A stretch of 7,532 bases of DNA from an uncultured Elusimicrobia bacterium (GCA_937916125.1 CALGGE010000051.1:1-7532), one strand, 5' to 3'. Shown: positions 1-5,582, numbered from the stretch's first letter. Numbers and translations are program-made. The notes: a model not told the origin generated them from the letters alone.

Positions 1-2
1 TT

Positions 3-37
3 CATTGTACATTGTACATCATACATTGTACATTGTC
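3..37. repeat. Heptamer tandem repeat, five units of CATTGTA
   Basis: Five consecutive 7-bp units can be read: CATTGTA at 3-9, 10-16 and 24-30, a variant CATCATA at 17-23, and CATTGTC at 31-37. The array may begin before the window. It ends 18 bp beyond the stop codon of the minus-strand zinc-ribbon gene, so it lies in that gene's 3' flank. Each unit junction contains the palindrome TGTACA, so the array could also fold. Short heptanucleotide arrays of this sort are known as STRRs in some cyanobacteria; whether this one is related is unknown. Confidence 0.8.
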
Positions 38-55
38 GTTCTCAACTCTTCAACC

Positions 56-778
56 TCAAAAATCGTTTTGAGATTTTAGAAGTATTCTCGAGCAATTGTC
101 GCAATAGACAAGCTCTTTACATTTTGTCGCCTGCACTATCAATTGCGGTCTTAACATTACGTTGCAACCGCCGCAACTCTCGCCGATTATAACGGCTACG
201 CCCTGCCCGTCTCTCGATTCTCTTATTCTCTCATATTGAGACAAAATGTTTGCATCTATACCTTTTGCAAATTCGTCCCTGTCTTTTTTTATCTGTTCGA
301 TATTTGCTTTTGCCTGTTCGATTTTATTTTTTGCTTCTTCTATTTCTTTGTTTATTTCGGCTTGTTTTTCTTTAGCTTCCCGTTCGTAAACTTTTAACTT
401 TTCCTGTTCCTGTGCAATATCATCCATCAGTTTAAGAATTTCGTCTTCAATAACGCTTTTATCCGCTTTGGCTTTTTCTATTTCAAGCAGACACGTTTTG
501 TACATATCGTTTGACTTTATCGTGTTAAGGTCAGCGGTATGTTTGGCAATAGCCGCTTCTTTTGAATCCAAAAGAGCTTCCTTTTCTTTTTTTAAAGAAT
601 TTAATTTAACGTATTGAGCTTTTTTTGTTTCAAAATCCGCATTTACCGTTTCTAAAGTTTTTTGTTTTTTTTCAATAATCTTCGGCATTTCGTCAATATC
701 TTTCTGAGATGCAAAAATTTTTACGTCCTTTTGTTGAAGTTGGTATAATTGTTCCAATGTTTCTTTTAAGTTTTCCAT
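56..778 (-). CDS. Coiled-coil protein with C-terminal C4 zinc ribbon (zf-RING_7/DUF164 type)
   Basis: The 240-residue product is a long, highly charged coiled coil (about residues 1-170, rich in Lys, Glu and Ala) followed by a small C-terminal zinc ribbon. The zinc ligands are two Cys pairs, CGGC at 202-205 and CDNC at 226-229, with an extra Cys at 220. This order and length match the widespread C4-type zinc-ribbon family (PF02591). The cellular role is poorly defined; the chlamydial member CT398/CdsZ has been reported to contact sigma54 RNA polymerase and type III secretion parts, but that should not be transferred here without further evidence. No signal peptide is seen, so it is cytoplasmic. 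The ATG start is supported by AGGAG at 784-788 (minus strand) five bases upstream, and by a good promoter at 809-837. It seems monocistronic, because a terminator separates it from the upstream pilin gene. Confidence 0.85.
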   Translation of the reverse strand: MENLKETLEQLYQLQQKDVKIFASQKDIDEMPKIIEKKQKTLETVNADFETKKAQYVKLNSLKKEKEALLDSKEAAIAKHTADLNTIKSNDMYKTCLLEIEKAKADKSVIEDEILKLMDDIAQEQEKLKVYEREAKEKQAEINKEIEEAKNKIEQAKANIEQIKKDRDEFAKGIDANILSQYERIRESRDGQGVAVIIGESCGGCNVMLRPQLIVQATKCKELVYCDNCSRILLKSQNDF

Positions 779-808
779 TTTCTCTCCTAAATAATTATAT
801 ACCGGTTT

Positions 809-837
809 ATTTTACTAAGTTTAAAGCAAATAGACAA
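809..837 (-). promoter_or_regulatory. Sigma70-like promoter of the zinc-ribbon gene
   Basis: On the minus strand, TTGTCT (832-837) is followed after exactly 17 bp by TAAAAT (809-814). These match 4 of 6 and 5 of 6 consensus positions. The predicted transcript starts near 802, leaving a leader of about 24 nt that includes the AGGAG ribosome site. The -35 box starts one base past the T-run of the pilin terminator. Confidence 0.6.
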
Positions 838-838
838 G

Positions 839-867
839 AAAAAAATCGCCGATTTGTAAGGCGATTT
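839..867 (-). terminator. Rho-independent terminator after the pilin-like gene
   Basis: A perfect 8-bp inverted repeat (AAATCGCC at 843-850, GGCGATTT at 860-867) encloses a 9-nt loop. Read on the minus strand, the hairpin runs into a string of T (A residues 839-845 on the plus strand). It lies 50 bp past the pilin stop codon and ends that transcript just before the zinc-ribbon promoter. Confidence 0.8.
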
Positions 868-916
868 CAAATATTCATTTCAAAATTTATATTTTTATAC
901 GAATTTATTTTTACGT

Positions 917-1291
917 TTATTCATTTTGTACGAACGTTGCCGGTGCCGTCATCGATCCTTTCAATGTCAGGGGGTCTTTATGAACGGCTACTGCGGAAAA
1001 ATTATCGTCATCGGCATTAACATAATATGCGGTAAAATAACTGTTGTTTCTTGCATCAATATTCATATATTTGTTGAAACTTGTTGTGGTGGTTGTATAG
1101 AACGAAGAGTATTCTACGTTGTAAACTTTCTCAAAAGTCCCTATCTGATTAAGCAGGGTTTTTGCTTCGGTCTGTCTGGCCTTTTTTACATAACCCATCA
1201 TAATAGGAACAGCTACTATAGTCAAAATGCCTATAATAACTATTACTATGATCAGTTCCACGAGAGTAAAGCCGTCGCCCTTTCTTTTCAT
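917..1291 (-). CDS. Type IV pilin-like / pseudopilin protein
   Basis: The 124-residue protein has a classic class III signal: a 7-residue positive leader (MKRKGDG), the prepilin peptidase cut between Gly7 and Phe8, Glu at mature position 5 (Glu12), and a hydrophobic helix from about 10 to 33. The helix would hold the protein in the inner membrane and pack into the fibre core. After an amphipathic stretch (34-60) comes a Thr-rich loop (TTTTTS, 66-71) and a small C-terminal sheet region. There is no cysteine at all, so the disulphide-bonded D-region of many major pilins is absent. At 117 mature residues it is at the short end, so a minor pilin or type II secretion pseudopilin is equally possible. 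No other pilus or secretion gene is in the window. No Shine-Dalgarno sequence is visible; the promoter places the RNA start about 3 nt before the ATG. The stop is followed by a strong terminator, so the gene stands alone. Confidence 0.88.
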   Translation of the reverse strand: MKRKGDGFTLVELIIVIVIIGILTIVAVPIMMGYVKKARQTEAKTLLNQIGTFEKVYNVEYSSFYTTTTTSFNKYMNIDARNNSYFTAYYVNADDDNFSAVAVHKDPLTLKGSMTAPATFVQNE

Positions 1292-1300
1292 TGTAGAGAT

Positions 1301-1329
1301 AGTTTACCATATATTTGTCAATTTGTCAA
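1301..1329 (-). promoter_or_regulatory. Promoter of the pilin-like gene, predicting a near-leaderless mRNA
   Basis: On the minus strand a perfect -35 TTGACA (1324-1329) is followed after 17 bp by TAAACT (1301-1306, 4 of 6 to consensus). The predicted first nucleotide, an A at about 1294, is only 3 nt from the ATG. A second TTGACA lies at 1316-1321 inside the spacer, making a tandem TTGACAAA repeat with 8-bp period. Confidence 0.6.
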
Positions 1330-1382
1330 CAAGATTGTATAAATTCAAACACATATCAGACTTTTTGTTAAATAAAATTTGA

Positions 1383-1411
1383 TTGCATTTTTTATAAAAA
1401 ATTTATATAAT
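1383..1411 (+). promoter_or_regulatory. Promoter of tRNA-Ser and probably the downstream barrel-pal genes
   Basis: A perfect -10 TATAAT (1406-1411) is preceded, after a 17-bp spacer, by TTGCAT (1383-1388). RNA would start near 1418, about 23 nt before the mature tRNA 5' end. No other convincing promoter is seen before the barrel gene at 1560. Confidence 0.6.
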
Positions 1412-1440
1412 CTACGTCAACTTAATTTTCTAAACGTAAT

Positions 1441-1527
1441 GGAGAGATGGCCGAGCGGTTTAAGGCGCAGTCCTGGAAAGACTGTTTATCGGAAACGGTA
1501 ACAAGGGTTCGAATCCCTTTCTCTCCG
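1441..1527 (+). tRNA. tRNA-Ser, anticodon GGA
   Basis: The 87-nt cloverleaf is complete. The acceptor stem pairs GGAGAGA (1441-1447) with TCTCTCC (1520-1526), with discriminator G1527, typical of tRNA-Ser. The anticodon stem CAGTC/GACTG (1468-1472 and 1480-1484) encloses the loop CTGGAAA, giving anticodon GGA at 1475-1477, which reads UCC and UCU. A long variable arm (about 1485-1503) marks it as class II, and the T-loop GGTTCGAATCC is intact. The 3' CCA is not encoded, so it must be added after processing. No terminator follows; the next start codon is 32 bp downstream. Confidence 0.97.
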
Positions 1528-1559
1528 TTTTATTCGGTGATAACAAACATGGAGGCAGT

Positions 1560-2552
1560 ATGAAGAAGTTTGCAGTATTGTGCAGTTCGTTATTGTTGGT
1601 TGCAGGTATTTCCGCAAAGGCTTTTGCGGCAATTGACGGAGAATTTGCCGGCGTTGCAACCGGAGGAACAAGTATTTTTGCTCAGGAAATAGCGGAAACA
1701 ATTCTTAATAATTCCGGTAATTATACTTTTTTTCATAAACAGGGTAGCGAAATTGAAGAAAAACAGAGCAAATATCCCGCAGGTGATGTAGAAGACAGAA
1801 CAGGTGCAACGATGTGGATTAAAGGTGTCTATGGAAAAGAAGAAGTTGATTTTGATTATAAAAAATTCAATGCCGATTATTACGGTGTAATTTTAGGAAT
1901 TGATACGGACAGAAAATATACGGACAATTTTGATGCGACTTACGGAATTTTTGCCGCTTATACGGAAGGTAAGCTTGAAAAGAGCGATAAAGCTCGTCTT
2001 AATGAAGGTTACATCGGTGTAAGAGGAAACTGGTACATAAATAAATTATTTTTCGGTGCGGCAGCAAATTTCGGTTTGGGCAAAACCAAAACGGAAGCAA
2101 ACGGCGACGAATCGGATTTTGATTCGCAGAGCATAGGTTTGGCATTGAAAGCAGGCTACAATTTTGAATTAAGTGATGATAATTTTACCGTTCAGCCGAA
2201 CATTGTTTTTAATTCTAATTTTAATATATCCGAAAGTTATAATATAGACGGAACAAAAGTTGAATCCGACGACTATTTTAATTTGTCGGTTGCTCCTGGC
2301 GTAAAAGCGGCTAAAAATTTGGGTCGTTGTTGGATACTTACGGGCGAAGTTAAATATGTTATTACTTCTACCGACGGTAAAGTAGAAATAAATGATGCTT
2401 CCGAGTACAATACATACTATTCCAACTATACTCTCGCAGGTTTGGGCGTTGAAAAAATTTGGGGATATACCGTAGTTCACTGTAAAGTAAACAAAACTTT
2501 TTCGGGAAGAGACGGTTGGATATTTAATGCAGGGTTGGAATTCAAATTTTAA
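1560..2552 (+). CDS. Outer-membrane autotransporter-type beta-barrel protein without a large passenger
   Basis: The 330-residue product begins with a Sec signal peptide (positive MKK, hydrophobic core 5-17, likely cut after AFA at 21-23). About 60 residues of low-complexity, Glu/Gly-containing sequence follow. From about residue 84 to the end runs a series of alternating amphipathic strands typical of the autotransporter beta-domain (PF03797 flavour): the opening MWIKGVYG (85-92), GVILGID (109-115), YGIFAAYTEGK (128-138), and a last strand ending GLEFKF with the terminal Phe expected of a BAM beta-signal. Length and strand pattern suggest about 12 strands. A secreted passenger is essentially missing, so it may act as a pore or surface protein rather than an autotransporter. 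The start is fixed by GGAGG (1551-1555) four bases upstream of the ATG. pal follows 20 bp downstream, almost certainly in the same transcript. Assignment to the barrel class is firm; the exact function is not known. Confidence 0.8.
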   Translation: MKKFAVLCSSLLLVAGISAKAFAAIDGEFAGVATGGTSIFAQEIAETILNNSGNYTFFHKQGSEIEEKQSKYPAGDVEDRTGATMWIKGVYGKEEVDFDYKKFNADYYGVILGIDTDRKYTDNFDATYGIFAAYTEGKLEKSDKARLNEGYIGVRGNWYINKLFFGAAANFGLGKTKTEANGDESDFDSQSIGLALKAGYNFELSDDNFTVQPNIVFNSNFNISESYNIDGTKVESDDYFNLSVAPGVKAAKNLGRCWILTGEVKYVITSTDGKVEINDASEYNTYYSNYTLAGLGVEKIWGYTVVHCKVNKTFSGRDGWIFNAGLEFKF

Positions 2553-2572
2553 TTTAAGGAGAAACAATACAT

Positions 2573-3265
2573 ATGAATAAATATTTAAGTTTAATTTTAG
2601 TTTTATTTACTGCGGTATGTATATCGGGTTGCGGTGTAAAGTATGCACGTCCTGACAGATGTGTATGCGGCACTGTTGCTGCGGCACCCGCACAGGAAGA
2701 GGAAGAAGCACCGGCTCAGGAAGCACAGCCTTTGTCGGATGAACTTGCTGCGGCTCTCAGCGATGAAGCTCCCGTACCGCCCGAACCTCTTGAGGGAGTA
2801 AAACCGAATAATGATGATGACGAAATGTCTCCGGAAATGCTTGCCGCTTTAAGCGATTCCGATAAAATAAAACAGGCTATTGAAAGTGCCGAAACAAACG
2901 AAAACAACGAAATAAAAATAGATTTTGAAAAAATTGCAGATAAAGGTTTGTTTGATTTTAATTCCGATGTAATATCCAAAAACAGCTATGAGGGATTAGA
3001 TGCCGTTGTCGAATTTATGAGTAATCATCCTGGAACAACTTTAAAAGTTGAAGGTCATACCGACAGTATAGGTAATGCGGAATACAATCAGAACCTCTCG
3101 GAAAGAAGAGCTAACTCCGTTAAGAAATATCTTGTAAACAAAGGTATTGACGGTAGCAGAATAACTACGGAAGGATTTGGTGCTTCCAAACCTATAGCAA
3201 GCAACAAAACCAAAGAAGGAAGAGCACAAAACAGAAGAACCGAAATGATATTTAAAATAAAGTAA
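2573..3265 (+). CDS. pal: Pal/OmpA-like peptidoglycan-associated lipoprotein
   Basis: The 230-residue protein has a lipoprotein signal with lipobox ISGC, so Cys20 is the likely lipidated residue. An acidic Ala/Pro/Glu-rich linker (about 34-100) contains two similar segments, SDELAAALSD (54-63 region) and SPEMLAALSD (86-95). The OmpA-C domain covers about 113-230, with the core LFDFNSD (126-132) and the peptidoglycan motif starting GHTDSIG (161-167). Asp164 and Arg179 are spaced exactly as the diaminopimelate-binding Asp/Arg pair of OmpA-family domains, so peptidoglycan binding should be intact. The role would be tethering the outer membrane to the cell wall. tolA/tolB are not beside it; instead it follows a barrel gene by 20 bp, so it may be a stand-alone OmpA-like lipoprotein rather than strict Tol-Pal Pal. 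AAGGAG (2556-2561) lies 11 bases before the ATG. Confidence 0.9.
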   Translation: MNKYLSLILVLFTAVCISGCGVKYARPDRCVCGTVAAAPAQEEEEAPAQEAQPLSDELAAALSDEAPVPPEPLEGVKPNNDDDEMSPEMLAALSDSDKIKQAIESAETNENNEIKIDFEKIADKGLFDFNSDVISKNSYEGLDAVVEFMSNHPGTTLKVEGHTDSIGNAEYNQNLSERRANSVKKYLVNKGIDGSRITTEGFGASKPIASNKTKEGRAQNRRTEMIFKIK

Positions 3266-3293
3266 AACGGCATATATGTTATGCTTTAAAAGG

Positions 3294-3322
3294 TTGCCAA
3301 AAAAGAAAATATTTGTTATAAT
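3294..3322 (+). promoter_or_regulatory. Strong promoter in the pal-pfkA gap
   Basis: TTGCCA (3294-3299, 5 of 6 to consensus) and a perfect TATAAT (3317-3322) are separated by exactly 17 bp. The RNA would start at G3329 or A3330. No ATG with a ribosome site follows before the terminator at 3398, so it seems to drive a non-coding transcript or the pfkA leader. The -35 box lies within GGTTGCC (3292-3298), whose inverted copy GGCAACC sits at 3343-3349. Confidence 0.7.
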
Positions 3323-3328
3323 TTGGCT

Positions 3329-3438
3329 GAAAGACCAAAGAAGGCAACCAACTCTACTAAGGTAAAACCTTTCTTTACTTTCATTATCTTTTCATTAGCC
3401 CTGGAGATGCTATGACTCCAGGGCACCTTTCTTTTTAT
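3329..3438 (+). ncRNA. Candidate small RNA or attenuated leader of pfkA, about 110 nt
   Basis: The limits are predicted from the promoter at 3294-3322 and the terminator at 3398-3438. The body holds a small hairpin AAGGT-AAA-ACCTT (3359-3371), a pyrimidine-rich stretch with a repeated TTTCATTA (3379-3386 and 3390-3397), and then the terminator stem. No open reading frame with a ribosome site is seen. I compared it by eye with 4.5S RNA and several riboswitch classes (ZTP, cyclic-di-GMP-I, preQ1, fluoride) and recognised none. It could be a trans-acting small RNA or a 5' leader whose terminator controls read-through into pfkA, which starts about 95 nt downstream. Evidence is sequence signals only. 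Confidence 0.45.
3398..3438 (+). terminator. Rho-independent terminator between pal and pfkA
   Basis: A perfect 9-bp stem (GCCCTGGAG at 3398-3406, CTCCAGGGC at 3416-3424) with a 9-nt loop is followed by the T-rich tail ACCTTTCTTTTTAT. It would end both the barrel-pal transcript and the RNA from the 3294-3322 promoter. Confidence 0.85.
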
Positions 3439-3452
3439 AAGTAAAAAATACT

Positions 3453-3480
3453 TTCAAATTATTTAATATTTTTGTAAAAT
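3453..3480 (+). promoter_or_regulatory. Possible weak promoter of pfkA
   Basis: TTCAAA (3453-3458) and TAAAAT (3475-3480) are 16 bp apart, downstream of the terminator and upstream of the pfkA ribosome site. The match is modest in a very AT-rich stretch, so chance is possible; pfkA could instead depend on read-through of the 3398 terminator. Confidence 0.3.
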
Positions 3481-3531
3481 AACGATGTTAATTTATATCT
3501 GAAAATATAAGTAATGTAATAAGGAGAAAAA

Positions 3532-4497
3532 ATGGCTAATAAAAGAATAGGTATTATTACTGCAGGCGGAGATGCTCCCGGAATGAATGCTGCGGTTCGT
3601 TCGGTGGTAAGAACGGGTGTTTATTGCGGTTTTGAAATGGTAGGGTTCAGAAGAGCGTTCGGCGGTCTTCTTGACGGAGACTACATAAATATGACTGCGA
3701 GAACCGTCAGCGGAATAATCAATCAGGGCGGAACAATTTTAAGAACCGGCAGATGTCCGGAACTTAAAACTGAAGTCGGTATGAATAAGGCTATCAGAGT
3801 TTTAAACGAGCTTAAAATTGACGGGCTTGTAGTTATCGGCGGAGACGGTTCGCTTGCCGCAGGTACGGCAATAAGCAAACACGGTATAAAAGTTATAAAT
3901 CTTCCCGCAACCATAGATAACGACGTTGTCGGTACGGAAGAAACTATCGGTTATGATACGGCACTCAATACAGCCGTTGATGCAATAGATAAAATCAGAG
4001 ATACGGCGCAGAGCCACGATAGAATTTTTGTTGTGGAAATTATGGGCCGTCATCACGGGTTCTTAACTTTGGCTGTAGGTTTGGCATCGGGTGCGGAAGT
4101 AATAATTGTTCCGGAAGTTAAGCCTGATATTGAAAATCTCTGCGATAAGTTCAGACAGGCAAGCGTGTCAGGGAAAAAATCGTTAATTGTTGCTTATGCC
4201 GAAGGTTGCGGAAGTTCGTTTGAATTCGGTAAACTTATTGCCGATAAAACCGGGCTTGACGTAAGAGTAAGCAATTTGGGATATATTCAGAGAGGCGGAG
4301 TACCGACTGCAAGAGAAAGAATTTTGGCATCCGTTCTCGGTGCGGAAGCGATAAGACTTTTGAAAGAAGATAAAACAAATTTTCTTGTTGGCGTGGAAAA
4401 AGGAAGAATTAAGCTTACGCCGTTTGAAGAGATTCCGAATTTGAAAAAAGAATTCGACGTTGAAAATTACAACTTGTTGCAAAAATTGTCAATTTAA
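3532..4497 (+). CDS. pfkA: 6-phosphofructokinase, ATP-type
   Basis: This cytoplasmic glycolytic enzyme phosphorylates fructose 6-phosphate to the 1,6-bisphosphate. At 321 residues it has the usual length of the bacterial short PFK. Motifs appear in order: the nucleotide loop GGDAPGMNAAVR (12-23), RTGR (71-74), GGDGS (103-107), the catalytic TIDND (127-131, with Asp129 as the base equivalent to E. coli Asp127), MGRHHG (171-176) and GYIQRGG (250-256). Gly106, equivalent to E. coli Gly104, indicates ATP rather than pyrophosphate as donor; pyrophosphate enzymes usually carry Asp there. The residue equivalent to E. coli Gly124 is Ala126, neither the ATP-type Gly nor the pyrophosphate-type Lys. AAGGAG (3521-3526) lies five bases before the ATG. 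The stop codon is only 2 bp from the stop of the convergent Omp85 gene, and no classical terminator is seen at that junction. Confidence 0.95.
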   Translation: MANKRIGIITAGGDAPGMNAAVRSVVRTGVYCGFEMVGFRRAFGGLLDGDYINMTARTVSGIINQGGTILRTGRCPELKTEVGMNKAIRVLNELKIDGLVVIGGDGSLAAGTAISKHGIKVINLPATIDNDVVGTEETIGYDTALNTAVDAIDKIRDTAQSHDRIFVVEIMGRHHGFLTLAVGLASGAEVIIVPEVKPDIENLCDKFRQASVSGKKSLIVAYAEGCGSSFEFGKLIADKTGLDVRVSNLGYIQRGGVPTARERILASVLGAEAIRLLKEDKTNFLVGVEKGRIKLTPFEEIPNLKKEFDVENYNLLQKLSI

Positions 4498-4499
4498 AG

Positions 4500-5540
4500 T
4501 TAAAAGGCTTCCATCAACGTAAAATAAGTCCCTTTTTCTTCGTTGGAAGCGGCAAAATCTATTCTGAAATTCATTCTCGGGTTGTCTTTTATTTTTATTC
4601 TTATACCGACGCCCGAGGATGTTTTTATTTCCGTTAAATCGATATCTTCGGTATTGCTATATACATTTCCCGCTCCGCTGAAAAGTGCCAGCCAAATAAC
4701 GTTTGTAATTTTTATTTTCAGTTCCGGCTGTAAAACCAACAGAATATTATCCTTGTATCTGTCGGCATAAAACCCTCTCAACAAATTTGACCCGCCTAAG
4801 GCAGGCATTACCTGTATGGGAGCATTTCCGTTAATAAATTCTCCGAACAGTTGATAAGAAAATAAAACTTTCTTTTTATAAACATAGAAATAATTTCTGA
4901 AATCAAAATTCGTTTTTGAATAATTATATTTACTGCCGAATCTGTTGTTATACAGTATATGGTTTGCTTGTGCCAATACACCTTTTGTGGGATAAATATT
5001 GCTGTCTCTGGTATCGAATTTTGTTTTAAAACCGAATCCCGAAATAACTCCGTTGGTTTTGATGTGTTGTAAGATGCCGTTATTTTCCGTATCTTGTATT
5101 GTCATATCTTCACAGTCATACTGTATGCCGAACATTAAATTTTTTATTATTTTTCTTGATAGAGCTATCCCGAAACCGTGCTTTCTGTTAAGGAAATCTT
5201 CTTCGTTATTTTCCGAAGATCTGTTTCCCGTTCCGTAAAATTTTTTCGGGAAATTTGTGTAAACAAGTTTGCCCTCAAGCAAATAATTTTGATTGTCAAA
5301 ATATACGGCGGGCATAATGCCGGCAACAAATTGATTTTTAAAAGTTCCCATTGCAAATATATTTAATGAAGAGAAAAATTTATGATTTTCATTTTTAAAG
5401 TGCAACAGATCAACTAAAGATATTCCCGTACTTGTGTCGGGGGAATAAAAGGGAAAGAAAAAGAAAGTGTTGTTTGTTTGAGCAAACACCGAACAACACA
5501 TTCCGATAATTAATATAACTGCAATAAAAATTTTTTTCAT
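4500..5540 (-). CDS. Omp85-family surface-antigen beta-barrel without POTRA domains
   Basis: The 346-residue protein has a Sec signal peptide (MKKIF, hydrophobic core to about 16, likely cut after VFA at 18-20). The mature part is almost entirely beta-barrel. Two hallmarks of the bacterial surface antigen/Omp85 barrel (PF01103) are present: FDTRDSNIYPTKG (175-187) and ALGGSNLLRGFYADRY (247-262), where LRGF is the conserved loop-6 (V/I)RGF motif that reaches into the barrel. The chain ends in Phe, as expected for a BAM-recognised strand. There are no POTRA repeats, so it is not BamA or TamA but resembles POTRA-less Omp85 barrels of unclear role. I start at the ATG at 5540, because it gives a normal signal peptide; a TTG at 5564 in the same frame would add eight residues and overlap the methyltransferase stop by 4 bp. 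It is 20 bp downstream of that gene, so co-transcribed. Confidence 0.85.
   Translation of the reverse strand: MKKIFIAVILIIGMCCSVFAQTNNTFFFFPFYSPDTSTGISLVDLLHFKNENHKFFSSLNIFAMGTFKNQFVAGIMPAVYFDNQNYLLEGKLVYTNFPKKFYGTGNRSSENNEEDFLNRKHGFGIALSRKIIKNLMFGIQYDCEDMTIQDTENNGILQHIKTNGVISGFGFKTKFDTRDSNIYPTKGVLAQANHILYNNRFGSKYNYSKTNFDFRNYFYVYKKKVLFSYQLFGEFINGNAPIQVMPALGGSNLLRGFYADRYKDNILLVLQPELKIKITNVIWLALFSGAGNVYSNTEDIDLTEIKTSSGVGIRIKIKDNPRMNFRIDFAASNEEKGTYFTLMEAF
4507..4550. other. Imperfect inverted repeat at the pfkA/Omp85 convergent junction
   Basis: GCTTCCA (4507-4513) and ACG (4517-4519) pair with CGT (4541-4543) and TGGAAGC (4544-4550), a 10-bp stem with a 3-nt bulge and a 21-nt loop. It lies in the last codons of the Omp85 gene and 10 bp past the pfkA stop. 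No T-run follows on the plus strand, so it is not a standard terminator. It could stabilise the pfkA mRNA 3' end, or be a by-product of coding sequence. Confidence 0.3.
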
Positions 5541-5558
5541 GAGTTCCGTTGTTAAGCT

Positions 5559-5582
5559 CTTCAATCGTTCATCCGTTCAACC
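5559..5582 (+). repeat. Dispersed 24-bp repeat, copy A, over the methyltransferase stop codon
   Basis: This copy begins CTTCAATCG and ends CCGTTCAACC. It matches copy B (6149-6172, opposite orientation) at 22 of 24 positions, differing at positions 10 (T/G) and 14 (T/A). It contains the methyltransferase stop codon and encodes the tail residues ERMND of that protein on the minus strand. An 8-bp rhythm (GTTCATCC, GTTCAACC, then GTTAAACA just outside) is visible. Confidence 0.7.

Noticed and set aside
3..37. CRISPR array
   Set aside because: The repeat unit is 7 bp with no spacers, and no cas genes are present.
794..799. Perfect TATAAT on the minus strand before the zinc-ribbon gene
   Set aside because: It has no -35 partner at a suitable spacing, and its RNA start would fall inside the ribosome site; the 809-837 promoter is better.
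1316..1321. Second TTGACA before the pilin gene as the -35 box
   Set aside because: Only 9 bp separate it from the -10 box; the TTGACA at 1324-1329 has the correct 17-bp spacing.
709..1342. Plus-strand open frames of 103 and 138 codons
   Set aside because: They cover the reverse strand of the zinc-ribbon and pilin-like genes, lack ribosome sites, and one crosses the pilin terminator and promoter.
1560..2552. Barrel gene as a tRNA-integrated mobile island
   Set aside because: No integrase, no repeat of the tRNA 3' end downstream, and the codon use of the following genes matches the rest of the AT-rich region.
5562..5564. TTG start for the Omp85 barrel, giving a 4-bp overlap with the methyltransferase stop
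   Set aside because: The ATG at 5540 yields a normal signal peptide beginning MKK; the eight added residues would spoil the N-terminus.
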